From NCBI RefSeq assembly GCF_958979055.1, contig NC_084893.1:8869071-8933070 (forward strand): DNA of 64,000 nucleotides, given 5' to 3'. The notes beneath the pieces were generated by a model. That model was not told the DNA's origin. It saw only the letters and a program-made list of their open reading frames with translations, and made no database searches. Source of the stretch: Alnus glutinosa. Taxonomy: Eukaryota > Streptophyta > Magnoliopsida > Fagales > Betulaceae. Positions 43,596 to 54,870 of the stretch are shown here, piece by piece. A program made the position numbers and the translations under genes. The number at the start of each line of letters is the position of its first letter. Position 1 is the stretch's first letter.

Positions 43596-46500
43596 TCAAG
43601 CAGCAGTGGGGCTACGGTTCACTCCACCTTGACGCCCACCCCTCCCACTGCCATTCTGGTTAACCCGCTGATGACCCTCTCCATTGCGTCCACTTGAACC
43701 CCTGGGTCGCCCTGAAAACTCACCCTGGTTTCTGAATTCACTCCTGCCATAACCCCGGCTGCCACCAAAGTTCCCACGGCCCTTGAAACTGTCACTCCGG
43801 AACCCACCTCTTCCCGAAGAATACCTCCCTCTCCCACTGCTGCTAACTGTAAGAAATAGCAGCATCCTCAGTTTTCTGACAGTACATTTACCTTGTACTG
43901 TCAAACAAGTTCGCTTCAAGCTGTGAAAAAACTAACTTGAACTTACCTCGGGTAGTAGTTCTCTTTTCCTCGACAACAGCCTGACGATCCCCAATTGTGA
44001 TTGGCGAAGCCTGAATTTTAATTTTTGTTAAATCTACATTGAATAAAAAACTAGATGGATAACATACAATGGTACACATACTCCACATAACTGAATGGAC
44101 CAACAGCCAAATTACCCTCTCCCTCTTCCCCCCTCCAAAATTTAAATTTTTGAAAAACAGAAACAAAATAATGCAGGTGCTTTCTTGACTGTGCATAAAT
44201 GGTGAGCCAGAGAATCGATCCATGTTTTGCCAAGAAGCAATCCCATCAACCTGTTCATGCACCTTTAAGACAAGAGGCTCAAGCTTGATCCTCCACTAAG
44301 AGTTCTTTTTTCTTTTCTTAATTGTTAAGTTATACAAGCACCTAGAAGGTCTTAAATCCACAGCCTCACCTTCAACTTCTTCTTTTAAGGGAGGATGTGC
44401 CATTCGAGCTACAGCTCATTGGCACTCTCTACCAGAACTTATCAAAGTTCAAATTTGCAGTGTGTCCATCAAAGAGGAAAGACACTTCATTTAACAGTTT
44501 TTATGAGTAAATCCTTCTCACCAACCCTTTGGTAAAATCTTTTGTATTAGGCAAACTACAAAGCATATATACACATTATTCTAGGTTTCTTTCCCAGTTA
44601 TCCCATCTAGACAACAAAAAAGGTTCAACCTTAAACACCTTTTCAGTTTGATGAGTAACAACCAGAAAAATCTTACTTGAAGCAATGAACCAATAAAACA
44701 CATCTGCAAGGACATCCAATGGTCCTGATGGTAAAGCTGTATACCATATAAATTGCGCTATATCATTGTTAGTGGGACTCAAATAGTATAAACTATGTCC
44801 AACACTTGTAACAACCTGAAACTTGGTGGAAACTTTCAGCTAATAACAGTAATATTTCAAGGCATATTGTCACAATGCATTAGTATACCATATGCACACA
44901 GTTTAAATATAGTTGTCCTTAGATAAGCTGTCATAGATAAATGACCAACTATGCGCAAACACTTTAAATTTCATTTTCTTCAGTTTTTAGTGCTTATTTC
45001 ATACAACCACATGTTCAATTATTACAGTAAATTGAAATTTTAAATATAACTGTCCTCAGTGCCTTAATATCTGAGCCAGATAGCATGTAATATCTGAGCC
45101 AGATAGCATGTAAGAACCCCATTTAGAAACCTACAAACTTTGTTTTGTAGGGAGTGATACCTCTTAACATCAAGCATTCACTATTTCATTCATCTCATAA
45201 ATGAACACAGGAACGAAAATTTACATATGCAAACAATAAGCAAGAGGGAAAAATTGTCTTTTGAAAACTGAAAAAGAATGGAAAAACTACACTCACACTC
45301 TTAGCTTTCAAGCCTACTTAATAAGAAAGAAAGAAAGAGAGAAAATTTTGGCTATGAGCGAAATTCTTTTTCTTTCTTTTTTTTTTTTGTAAAATGCCCC
45401 ATAATTTATATAACAATGCAATTTACCTGGTATTCATCAAAAAATGTAAATTACTTGGCATGGGACACATGCTAAGCTTAAAAATACCATCTTTCAGGTC
45501 GGAATTACTTAATGCAAGTTGATCAATCTAATATATTTGATGATAAAGATTTCATTGACTTGGGATGTGTATAGGTACCTCAAGTGCAAGTTGCATTGAA
45601 GTGATTGCTTCAAATTCAACAAAGCCAAAAGTGAATCCCGCCTGCAGGACACCAGAAATATATTACTAGTAAGCACTGTATCAGGAAATACTCGGTTGGG
45701 ACCAAATGCACAAAATAAAAACAGAAACAAACCTTATTACTTCTAACTTGGATGCCACCAAGCTTAATAGGCCCAAATTTTTTAAATTCCTCCTCAAGTT
45801 GTGCAACTGCTGCATTGTAAGGTAAATTCCGTACATATATGGAGTAACCTTCAGCTGTAAAGAGTACAAATAAAAATAATTATAGATTTTAACCTTCAGC
45901 TGGAAAAAATGACCTGCCAGCTCCACTACGCTGGCTTCAAGCCTCAAATTCAATCTCTTCATATCAAAATTGAAAAGGAATGGCTTACATTTGATACACA
46001 AACAAGCGACCATGTGGACCTCAAATTCAGGAAGGTGTTCTGAATTAGTAAGTAAACATTAATAGGTACCTTCCTCAGGAACATTGCTGCTTTCGGGCGC
46101 AATGTCACTAGTAGGAGCAGATGCCTCAGGTGCAGGAGCAGGTTTTGCAGAAACCTGTGACCACTGTTCGGGGTTTGTGGGTGCCACCCTAAAATTTCTG
46201 GTAGGAACATGGACTGAATTAGATGTTGTACCCTTCATTACCTTCACCTATACGAAACTCCCAAGTTAACAAATTTAAAACAATGAGTCAACACCAAAAG
46301 GTTAAAAACTTTCAAAGGACAACTATGAACATGTACTCACAATGGATGCATAGGACTTTTTTGGAGCATCATCCTCAGCTGCAGGAGCTGAAGCAACACC
46401 TGTAGAATCAACCTCTGTAAGAACTTCATTCTGACCGGCATCAGTTGAGGGTTCAATAACCTCATCTTCAACAACTGAGCCTTCCTCATTATCTGAAGGA

Positions 46501-49500
46501 TCACAAACTTCAGCAACATCATTAAGATCCTCCCCCTCAAAGGAAGTAGCAGGGTCCACAGCAGGATGTTCGGGAGCATGAGCAGGCTCTGGTAACACAG
46601 ATAAACGCAATTTCAAAATGTGAGTCTAACATAAATCCCAATAGAAGACAAAGGAAGAAGAACCACTCCAACCTGGTTCTGGTGTCACGGCAGCTGCAGA
46701 AACGGTTTCATTAATGCCGTTGACTGAGACAGGGTTGGTTTGCAACTGTTCATTTTCCTCAATGTACCTAAAGACATCATTTAAGACAAAGTAGCCTTTG
46801 TCTTGGGGAGCAAGAAAAAATGTTTGCGTGAATTTCCTCCTCAGATTGTCCTTTCCAGTTAAACATCCAGTCACTAAAACAATCACCCCTTTCTCATAAG
46901 ACTCCTGAGCATCTGCAGTTTTTATCTCCGCAGCATAGTCCTCATAGTTGAAATCCAATATCTTCTCATTAATTGCCTGCTCCAAGGTAAGTAATGCGAC
47001 AATTTTAATCAACCTACAATCATAATCTAATTCTCTCAATAAATTTTAATATATAATAAATGGGTTAGATACTTCAGCTCCATCTATCCCAATTTAAATG
47101 TCTTGGTTTAAATGGCATGACTATAGATGAAAAGAAATCAATATGGTACTATGCTTAAAATGCCCTTTACATAGTAAAGACTAAAGATGGACATGCTTTT
47201 ATAAGAATATTTTTTTTCAAGCTAAGGGTAGTGTACGAAAATGTACAAGCGTTTCCAATTATAGAAAGTGGACACTATTTTTATCAGGTAATAAATTTCA
47301 CAAAAAAAGTGCAAAAAGGCACACAGCCCGAATACACAGGATGTATGCAAGATAACACCAAAGAGCAAATCTAGCAGCTAAAATACAGAAGTTTGAAGTA
47401 CTCCAAGAAATTCAAAGGAGAAAAGCAATAGCTACCGCCCAACAGATATTAAGATCCAAAAGCTTCAATCTCATTGCCGAATTGTGCTTTCCAGCAAGAA
47501 AATAATTCAATTGCCATTCTTGGCACGACCCATTTAACCCCAAACACACAGAACACAAGAGCCCATGCTCTCTAGCAATGTCATAAAGAAGAAATAAATA
47601 ATCCAGTGTCTCTCCATTCGATTTACACATGCAAGACCAATCCACAATGGCTATCCCACGCTTTCTCAGATTATCTATCAAAAGGGTCTTCCCCAATGCT
47701 GCTGTCCAAGTGAAAAATCCTACTCTTGGCAGATCTTTAACTTTCCATTTGCTTTTCAAATGAAAAGTGCTGTCATCCTCGACCTTAATTCCATATAATA
47801 GCTCTTAACCTCAAATCCATGACTTCTAGCAGGATTCAAATCATTTTATCCTCACCCTTCCAACAAATTCTGGTAAATGAAACCAAGTATTCTAATTCCC
47901 ATCTTGCACTGCACATAGAAACCTTGGGTTTCAATCAAAACTTCCATTAGACCAGTCCATATATTCTGGCACCATTGCATCTTTATCCCCTGCAATTTTG
48001 AAGAAAGTCAGGAAACACATTTTTCGCATCACCTTACCAAAGATCATGCCAAAACTGCATTTGGGTACCATGCCTCCTCTAAACCTAATAGTTTTTTTTT
48101 TTCATTTCTTTTTTTTTTTTTTTTTGGGAGGGGGGGACTCCCCCCAAGAACTGCCTCTAATATTTTTTTGATGAATAATTCAAATCTTATTGAGAAAAAA
48201 AAAGGGTAAAACCCTCGTACACGAAAAGTATACAATAGGGAATTAACCCTATAAGCTGCTACATTGTAAAAAGCAAATCAAATCAACTAGATTTGTTGAG
48301 ACAAAGTTAGGAACATTAGCAAGAACCCATCCCAAGAGAGATCTAAAAAAAAAAGATTTTAGAAAGAGCACATTTGTCTCACTATCCTCGAAAAGACGAT
48401 GGTTCCTTTCTCTCTAAATGCTCCACGAGCATTAAGAGGGCAGGATTAACTTTCCAAATTGCATCTTTAGGATGTCCCCTCCCTTGTACAATCCAGCAAT
48501 GAAGAAGCTCTTGGATGTTGCAAGGCATAACCCACGAGACTCCAAAAAAGTTAAGAATCAATTGCCAGAGAGCCGAAGTATACTTGCAGTGGATGAGAAG
48601 GTGATTAGTTGTTTCCTCATTCTTTTTACACACAACACCAATTTGCTAGAGAGAAGCCCCTCTTTCTAAGGGTATCCACCTTGAGGATTCTATCAAGTGT
48701 TGCTGTCCACAGGAAGAAAACAACACGAGGAGGCGCCTTGACCTTCCAAACACTTTTCCAAGATAAAGAACTGTGCTCGCCTGACTATAATAGGGTATAA
48801 TAACTCTTCACTGTAAACCTATGGCTAGAGGGAGTCCACAACAAGCTGTCCACTTCCCTAGATGCGTCTTTGAGGAATACAAGAGACTGAAAAAAGAGTC
48901 AAAAGATTCCAGTTCCCAATCATGGGCAACCCTAATGAAACTAGGATTCTAATGGATATAGGAACTGGATAGGTCCAAATAATTAGACACAAAGGCCTCC
49001 TAGTTTCGAGCAATGGAATAGAGTTCGGGAAAAGAATGCTTAAGTGGCTCTATTCCACACCATAAGTCATGCCAAAAACTAATGTGTGAACCATCCCCAA
49101 CCTTGTTTTTTTTTTTAATAGGTAAATAACGAAATAGCATTAAAAGCGTAAAGGTGCCCCAAAGCATACACGGAGTATACAAAAAGGACACCAAAACAAA
49201 AGAAAAAAGAGAGCAAAGAAAGAAACCCGAAAAACCCAAGAAAAATTACTCTAAATCCCCATTCTCTTGTCTCTAAACCTGCTAGATCCCACACCCCTAG
49301 CATCGAAATTGATCGAGCATTCTAAATTCTTGACCTCTCTATTCATTTTTTTCTTAGGAGTAGATACCGAGTTCTGCTCCTCATCCACTAATGTCAAGAA
49401 ATCTAGAAAACCCTCCTCAGACCCCATATAAGAAATCCCCATCGTGCTAAAACACAACTTAGCATCTTTCACTGCCTTGGTGTGAACAACCCCACCCTCC

Positions 49501-50023
49501 AAGCCATCCCCCGACAAATTCTCACCCAACTTGCACTGCTGATCAACCATCCCCAACCTTGTAAGATAGAAAATTGGAAAAAGAAACAAGAACCATTTCT
49601 AATATTCCTCCAAAGGCTCACCCCATTAGGACCTCGAGCTTCCTTTGAGCACCAACCCCCTCTCTTGAGCCCATACTTTGAATCAATCACCTGTGTCCAT
49701 AAGCAATGTTCCTCATGCCCAAATGTCCAAAGCCATTTACCGAGAAGAGCCTTGTTGAATACCATCAACTCAATAGGGTCCTCTTACCACATCTAAACAC
49801 CACCTATTCCAAAGAAACACCATGTCATCCACCACCTTGACCAGATATTATACCTCTCCTTCACATAACATCACAAGCATTTGCCAAGTAAAGCTTGATT
49901 AAACCAATAACTTTCTAACGCCCAAGCTCCCATTGTGAAGTAGAGCACAAATATTATACCAATTGACCAGATGAAATTTAAACTCGTCCCCAATGCATCC
50001 CAATTAGCAATACCAACAGGCCA

Positions 50024-50081
<58 letters not shown>

Positions 50082-52088
50082 ATGAGTTGGGAGACTAGAT
50101 AATGTACTGTTGATCAAATGTGAGCCTTCCTCCTTTTGACAAAAGCGTTTCTTCCAGCTTGCCAAACTTTTTTTATCCTCTTTATCACCCCATCCAAACT
50201 GCCCTTAATTTAAATGGAGGACCTAGAAATAGTCCCAAACATTTCAAAAGAAGATAGTACACTCTACAACCAAGATTATATGCCACTCCGTCTCTCCCAA
50301 CACCTCAACCACAGGTACTACCTAGGCTTACCTTCAATCATGAAACTGCTTCAAAACAAAGTACATATCTCAATAAAGCAAAGCTGGGTTGGATCCACCC
50401 CAAAAAATTAAGGTATCATCAGCTGAAAAAGAAGATTAGAAATTACCAAGTGATCAGTAGCATCAGTTCCAAGAATGAAACCAAGAAAAGAAAAAGAAAA
50501 AGGAGGGGATGGGGGGGGGGGGGGGGGGGGGGGGGGCTAGGGGGCAACCCATCTTTTTACGATGGGATGAAACCGAGGTCGCTGATGTGGCAACCCACCC
50601 ACTCCGCAAGGGGGTGGAGCCGAGGTCGTGGAGGGGGTGACCCAACCCCTCCGTGAGAGGTGGAGGCGAGGTCGACCGCCGTGCAACTGCACTGCAGATG
50701 TACAAAAAGAAATCCACCTTCTCAATGTCCCCAAAAACCACACCACTCCAACATACACAAATGGAACTCCTAATTAACATGATTATAACCTTTCTCCAAA
50801 TCAAATTGGACTTTCGAAAGTAAAAAAAAAAAAAAAAAATTAATTTGAGGCAGAAGAATACATTTACATGAGTTTTGCTGGGTTTTTTTTTTTTAAAAAA
50901 AAATAAAAATCGAAACAAACCCAACGACCAAAATATATTAATGGGCTGGATAAAAAGGGTTATCATTAGACAATGTTAAAATTAGAAAAATTCATCCAGG
51001 TCAATAACAAACTTCAACTAGTAATCCAGCATGAAAATCATCAAAATGACATTTTCAAGTTCAAGTTCTCTAATCAATCATTTAAAGATGATCCCATTAC
51101 ATTCTACTGATTGATGAACAACAATGCAAGTAGCCATTGGACAATTTGATCCTCTCAACTTTTGAATACTTTAGGCCAGGTTTGTGGCAAGGTGAAATTG
51201 AAAGCAAGGGGGAAAAGGAAAGAGGAGGAAAGGGTGGGTTTCCCTCCAGGTCCACCGAACGCTGTACATGAAATTGGCGCAGGACAGCCACAGAAAATGT
51301 AAGCTTATAGGGCTTTCATGCAGAGGAAAAGTGGTGAGGTGGCTGTAATAAGCTCTCATGTGAGATAGAATAAGGTTAAGCGGTAATGTTTTGAAGTGCA
51401 GTTCCTGAAAGAATCGAACAAAAGAACAACTTCATAGAAGTTTGTAGTGCATGCAAAAATTCAGAGAGATAACGAAGAAGAAGAAGAGAGGAATCTAGGC
51501 GTACATTCCTTCATTTGAAAAAAACACTTAAACCCCCAAGATAAGTTTCTCCGACTAGGGTTGCGCCCCTCTGCGCTTTTTAATGAATTCTTACTTATCA
51601 AAAAAAAAAGAAAAAAAAGTTTCTCCGAATAATGTATTGCCTTCTAGCTGGATGCTAACAGAGCATGGGATCTCCTAAGGGGGCTTGTAGAACTTGTTTC
51701 AGTTAAAAAATTTTATAGTTCAGTTTGAAGGAGTAGAAGGATTTTCAGTGTGTCACAGTAGTGTCAAGTGGTATGGAAGGATAATTTCATTGGTAGATTC
51801 TAGGAGCTTAAATTCCACAATTTAGAGGATTGGTTTTTAGGATTCTCATAAGTTTCAGCGGTTATCTTATTGTATCTAATGATTTCTTTTTTATGGACTT
51901 ACTTCCATGGTTGTCACTGTTGCCATATTACCATTGGCATCTGGCCGGCTTAGCAAACTTGAATCCTGATAAAATCTATGCACCAATTCAGGGGATTGGT
52001 GAAGAATATGGTAGTATTGCTCCACAAAGGCATTCCCAACAACTTGGGCAGTGGGAGCAGGGGCAGGACTTGCTTCCTGCATTGCCAT
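43596..52088 (-). CDS. G3BP-like protein: NTF2 domain plus RRM RNA-binding domain
   Basis: Eight coding exons (minus): 51903-52088, 46673-46976, 46341-46588, 46070-46247, 45733-45854, 45579-45641, 43947-44010, 43596-43846; all GT-AG, frame maintained, 471 aa. The NTF2-like domain spans about residues 12-132 (VGNAFVEQYYHILHQSPELV, then VLVTGCLTGKDNLRRKFTQTF and GYFVLNDVFRYIEENE). An acidic, Pro/Ala-rich linker follows (EGEDLNDVAEV, KKSYASIVKVMK). The RRM has RNP2 IYVRNL and RNP1-like FTFGFVEFE. The C-terminus is an RGG/Gly-rich tail (SGRGRYSSGRGGF). This is the plant homologue of Ras-GAP SH3-binding protein (G3BP), a cytoplasmic stress-granule RNA-binding factor. The ATG follows directly after a leader-intron acceptor. 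Confidence 0.95.
45065..45110. repeat. 23-bp perfect tandem duplication in a G3BP intron
   Basis: The unit taatatctgagccagatag plus catg occurs twice in a row (45065-45087, 45088-45110), within the intron between the 21-codon RRM exon and the next exon. Confidence 0.9.
47271..48159 (-). mobile_element. LINE fragment A in G3BP coding intron 1
   Basis: Minus-strand L1-type fragment. The 3' tail is at the low end (ggcacacagcccgaatacac). It encodes a zf-RVT-like region (GFFTWTAALGKTLLIDNLRKR, 47412-47759). Its upper boundary is taken where a second LINE tail begins; no target duplication was identified. Confidence 0.75.
49106..49544 (-). mobile_element. LINE C, ORF1-type LINE nested in LINE B
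   Basis: Flanked by a 17-bp duplication, aaccatccccaaccttg (49089-49105 and 49545-49561), with poly(T) at the low end. On the minus strand about 95 codons of an L1 ORF1 C-terminus (REVKNLECSINFDARG) end at 49251 and are followed directly by the 145-bp LINE 3' tail; there is no ORF2. Same architecture as the LINE at 54870. Confidence 0.82.
50029..50077. repeat. (GA)n microsatellite
   Basis: About 48 bp of AG repeats inside LINE B. Confidence 0.95.
50508..50698. repeat. 26-nt poly(G) run and GC-rich 3-unit tandem repeat
   Basis: 50511-50536 is an uninterrupted run of 26 G. It is followed by three diverged units of about 55 bp, each ending in a gaaaccgaggtcg / gagccgaggtcg / gaggcgaggtcg motif. 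It splits the LINE B text, so it is a later insertion or expansion. Confidence 0.8.
51555..51616 (+). mobile_element. 62-bp micro-LINE tail in G3BP intron 1
   Basis: Exact 12-bp duplication aagtttctccga (51543-51554 and 51617-51628) around gggttgcgcccctctgcgc..., ttacttatc and poly(A). A second extremely short member of the LINE tail family seen at 38656. Confidence 0.82.
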
Positions 52089-53100
52089 CTACAGATAAAT
52101 TTCAACAGAAACATATCAGTAAAAGAAGCCTAATAACAAAACCAATCAGATTAAGAAAAATAACCATAAGAGATCTCTATAATAGTTGAATAAACGAATA
52201 AAATGAAAAACAAGGAAGCATATAGCTGTCGTCCAACATCCCACCCAAAAGACTTTAAAACAAAGGGGACCTAGTAACAAATGCACACTTTGAAAGTCAT
52301 CAAAACATCATAACCTTGCAACAAGAAGAAATAATAAGTCTCCCTTTAATGTTGAATAAGGTTCGTTCTAGAAAGGGACATAAATTAAACCCCAATAACA
52401 TTGAATATGCCCTTTGTAACTTTAGTGTCAGGACTCTTCAAATTTGGAGGTGTTGGTGGTAGAGCACTATATTCATACATACCCACTTCAAAATGATCAC
52501 TATATTCATACAAGCAACTAATCGACCCAAAAGCATTACTAGATCGTGTTGTAGAAACGGACCCTGAAATGAAAAACTCCCAAAGTGAAACAAAGAACAC
52601 CCAGAACGTGATAAACCCTAAATACGAAAGTCGGAGCCATAAAACCCATTTTCGATACCATCAAGGTAAACCCCTCCAAAAAAAATAAAATAAAATAAAA
52701 TAAATACTCCGGAGAACTGAAATACAGCAAACAGCAGTCAAATCCAGCAAACCCAGAAATGAAAATTATCAGAGCAAGTACGAAATGATATCGGGTATCA
52801 AGATATATGCGTAAGAGAAAAACGAAACCCATAAAAGCAAAGAGAATTAAAAACCCATAAAGCAAAACCCTAAAAGAATGGACTTTTCCAGGCACAATAA
52901 AGACGAAATTGACCGTAAACACAAGATGTTGAAACAGATCGATCAAAAACCAATAGTTTAAGCAGATTATGTAGATCACGAAAACGAAGATGGAAAAGAC
53001 AAGAGAAAGTACCTTGCTGTGGACGATTTGAGCTGAGAGAGAGAAAGAGAGAGAGATCTGTAGGCGTATAAGAGAGCAGGGAGGACAGGGGAGAGACGAA
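52089..53100 (-). promoter_or_regulatory. G3BP-like 5' leader exon and leader intron
   Basis: Minus strand: a leader exon with GA/CT-rich text (about 53014-53090) ends at gcaag|gtacttt (donor 53012), and the intron ends ctgtag at 52089, directly before the ATG. The 92-146 aa frames inside this stretch are not coding. Confidence 0.65.
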
Positions 53101-53830
53101 GGGTGCGTATAAACGAAAGGAAAGACGGGAAAAAAGATTCGATTCGGAAACTCGAAGTATTAGTAGGAGTAGAAGTGTGCCCTTTGAGATCACGGTTGGT
53201 GACTTTGGTGTTCCTAATTCTTAACAAATACTGCTTACAAGGTTCCACTTCTTTCTGGCGCTTTGCTAAAGGACACAATTTGTATTTCACAACATAATTA
53301 TTAAAGGATTATAATAAGTACACTTTTTTTTTTTTTCAAATAAGTCAAAACCTTTTTTTTTCTTTTTTTCTTTTTTTTTTTCAAATAAGTACACATTTTG
53401 ACTCTAGAAATGTGAGCCGATATCATCATGACATATCATTGATGATGTCAATTGGATTGGGGGTGTACATGTGACTTCAAATTTTAATACATGTACTTAA
53501 GAAGAAGAAGTTTAAATGCATGTAAGCCCATATTGTTTTATTGTAAAAATATTTTTCGAAAAATGTTTTTATTTTTTTATTTTTATGTTTGTTGCAGCTT
53601 AAAATGGTGGTTAATCTGAACATTTTTTTGTTGACCATGAAATATTTAAGGGCGATGGGAAAAATACATTTACTACTCAAAAAGGGGTAAACTATTTTCT
53701 CCACTTCAGAAGCACCTAACAAGTACCCCTAAGAACGAGTCACTCTCTCATTCTCTCACACAAGTCTAATTCACACTTCCTCTCCAGCTCCTCTTCGTCG
53801 TTGTCGTTGTTATTCTCGTACAACAGCCAC
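53101..53830. other. Intergenic, upstream of the G3BP-like gene
   Basis: AT-rich with T runs (53330-53385). No gene seen. Confidence 0.5.
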
Positions 53831-54714
53831 TAGGCTTGGCAATTCGGGTCGGCGGGTCGGGTTCGTGTCGACCCGGCTGACCCGATAACATAATCGGGTC
53901 AAAAATGAACCTGACCCAATTATTAATCGGGTCATAACATTAAACCTGAACACGACCCAATACTGAATCGGGTTACACGACCCGAACCCACGAATACGTT
54001 TAGTTAACCCGTGCTCATTGAGTCACTGCAGCGCTCACTGCTCACCGGCATCGCCTCACTCCCAGGCCACGAGGACAGAGGACACGAGGTGACGACTGAC
54101 GAGATAGAGCAAGTTCGACTATGCTTGGACAGTTGGATCCAAGAACCGATCCAGCGGTTGCAGATTTCGGCGAATTCGTCTTGCTTGATCAACGGCACCG
54201 CCCAGTCGACCACCAAGGGCGGGCTGTAGTTCACGTCGATGGCATGCCTGCCGCTGATGATCTCCAACAACAAGATCCCGAAGCTGAACACCGGAACATG
54301 TCGCTCTTGGCACTCAGATCCCCGACACAAGATAAATCGGGAAGTGAAGAAGGTTAGCCAAGGAGCGGTGCGGTGTCGGCATGAAGAAACCAAAAGGTGA
54401 AGTGAAGAAGGCGTGCCGCGTGAAGAAGGTGAAGTGAAAAGAAAAGTGATGCGATGCGATGCGGCTAGGGTTTTCTCATTTCTGTTTTGCTTTTGCCTAA
54501 TTGCCATTTTGGAGACTTTTTTTTAAAAAAAAAAAAAAAAAAAAAAACGTGTTCTAATCGTGTCTGCAGGTCAACCCGCGGGTTGACCTGCCAGACACGA
54601 TTATTCATAATCGGGTTGACCCGATTATGACCCGAACCCGATTACCCCAAACCCTATATTTTCGTGTTGTGTTCGTGTCGGATTCACAGGTCGTGTCAAA
54701 AATTGCCAACCCTA
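53831..54714. mobile_element. Gene-capturing hAT element (Pack-type), 884 bp
   Basis: Ends taggcttggcaattcggg and aattgccaaccctа-type (aattgccaacccta), flanked by acagccac (53823-53830) and gcagccac (54715-54722), 7 of 8 matching. Subterminal 'cgacccgattatt' repeats as in 24552-25368. The interior (about 54010-54480) is GC-rich host-like sequence including a receptor-like kinase fragment. No transposase. Confidence 0.87.
54145..54336 (-). pseudogene. Captured receptor-like kinase fragment
   Basis: On the minus strand the text reads VGDLSAKSD (54310-54336), then after a small insertion of about 8 bp VFSFGILLLEIISGRHAID and PPLVVDWAVPLIKQ, then DEFAEICN. This is kinase subdomains VIII-X (end of activation segment, DVFSFG, and the following helix) of a plant CRINKLY4-related or RLCK-type Ser/Thr kinase. 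The catalytic loop and ATP-binding parts are absent, so no kinase activity is expected. It lies wholly within the hAT element, so it was carried in. Confidence 0.82.
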
Positions 54715-54820
54715 GCAGCCACAACTATTCTGACTTTAGGTATCATTCGATACAAGCCAACCTACACTGCTCAGAAATGTGGAAATGGCACAATGAGTAA
54801 ATTGGATGTGATTTTCATTG

Positions 54821-54823
<3 letters not shown>

Positions 54824-54868
<45 letters not shown>
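54824..54868. repeat. (CT)n microsatellite
   Basis: About 44 bp of CT repeats just upstream of the LINE 5' region. Confidence 0.95.

Positions 54869-54869
<1 letters not shown>

Positions 54870-54870
<1 letters not shown>

Larger units (their letters stand above)
48160..50820 (-). mobile_element. LINE fragment B in G3BP coding intron 1
   Basis: Minus-strand L1-type element. Tail at 48160-48230; zf-RVT remnant CKKNEETTNHLLIHCKYTSA (48382-48633); then, beyond nested [19 protein letters not shown] (near 49740), a DDTLIF-equivalent near 50410, and the region before it up to about 50820. It is interrupted by LINE C (49106-49544), a (GA)n tract (50029-50077) and a GC-rich insertion (50508-50698). 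Broken. Confidence 0.75.

Noticed and set aside
50463-50966. 167-aa minus-strand frame with Pro and Phe runs
   Set aside because: Produced by the poly(G) run and A/T homopolymers within LINE B.
52385-52979. 71- and 146-aa minus-strand frames
   Set aside because: Within the leader intron of the G3BP-like gene; hydrophobic low-complexity text with no family match.
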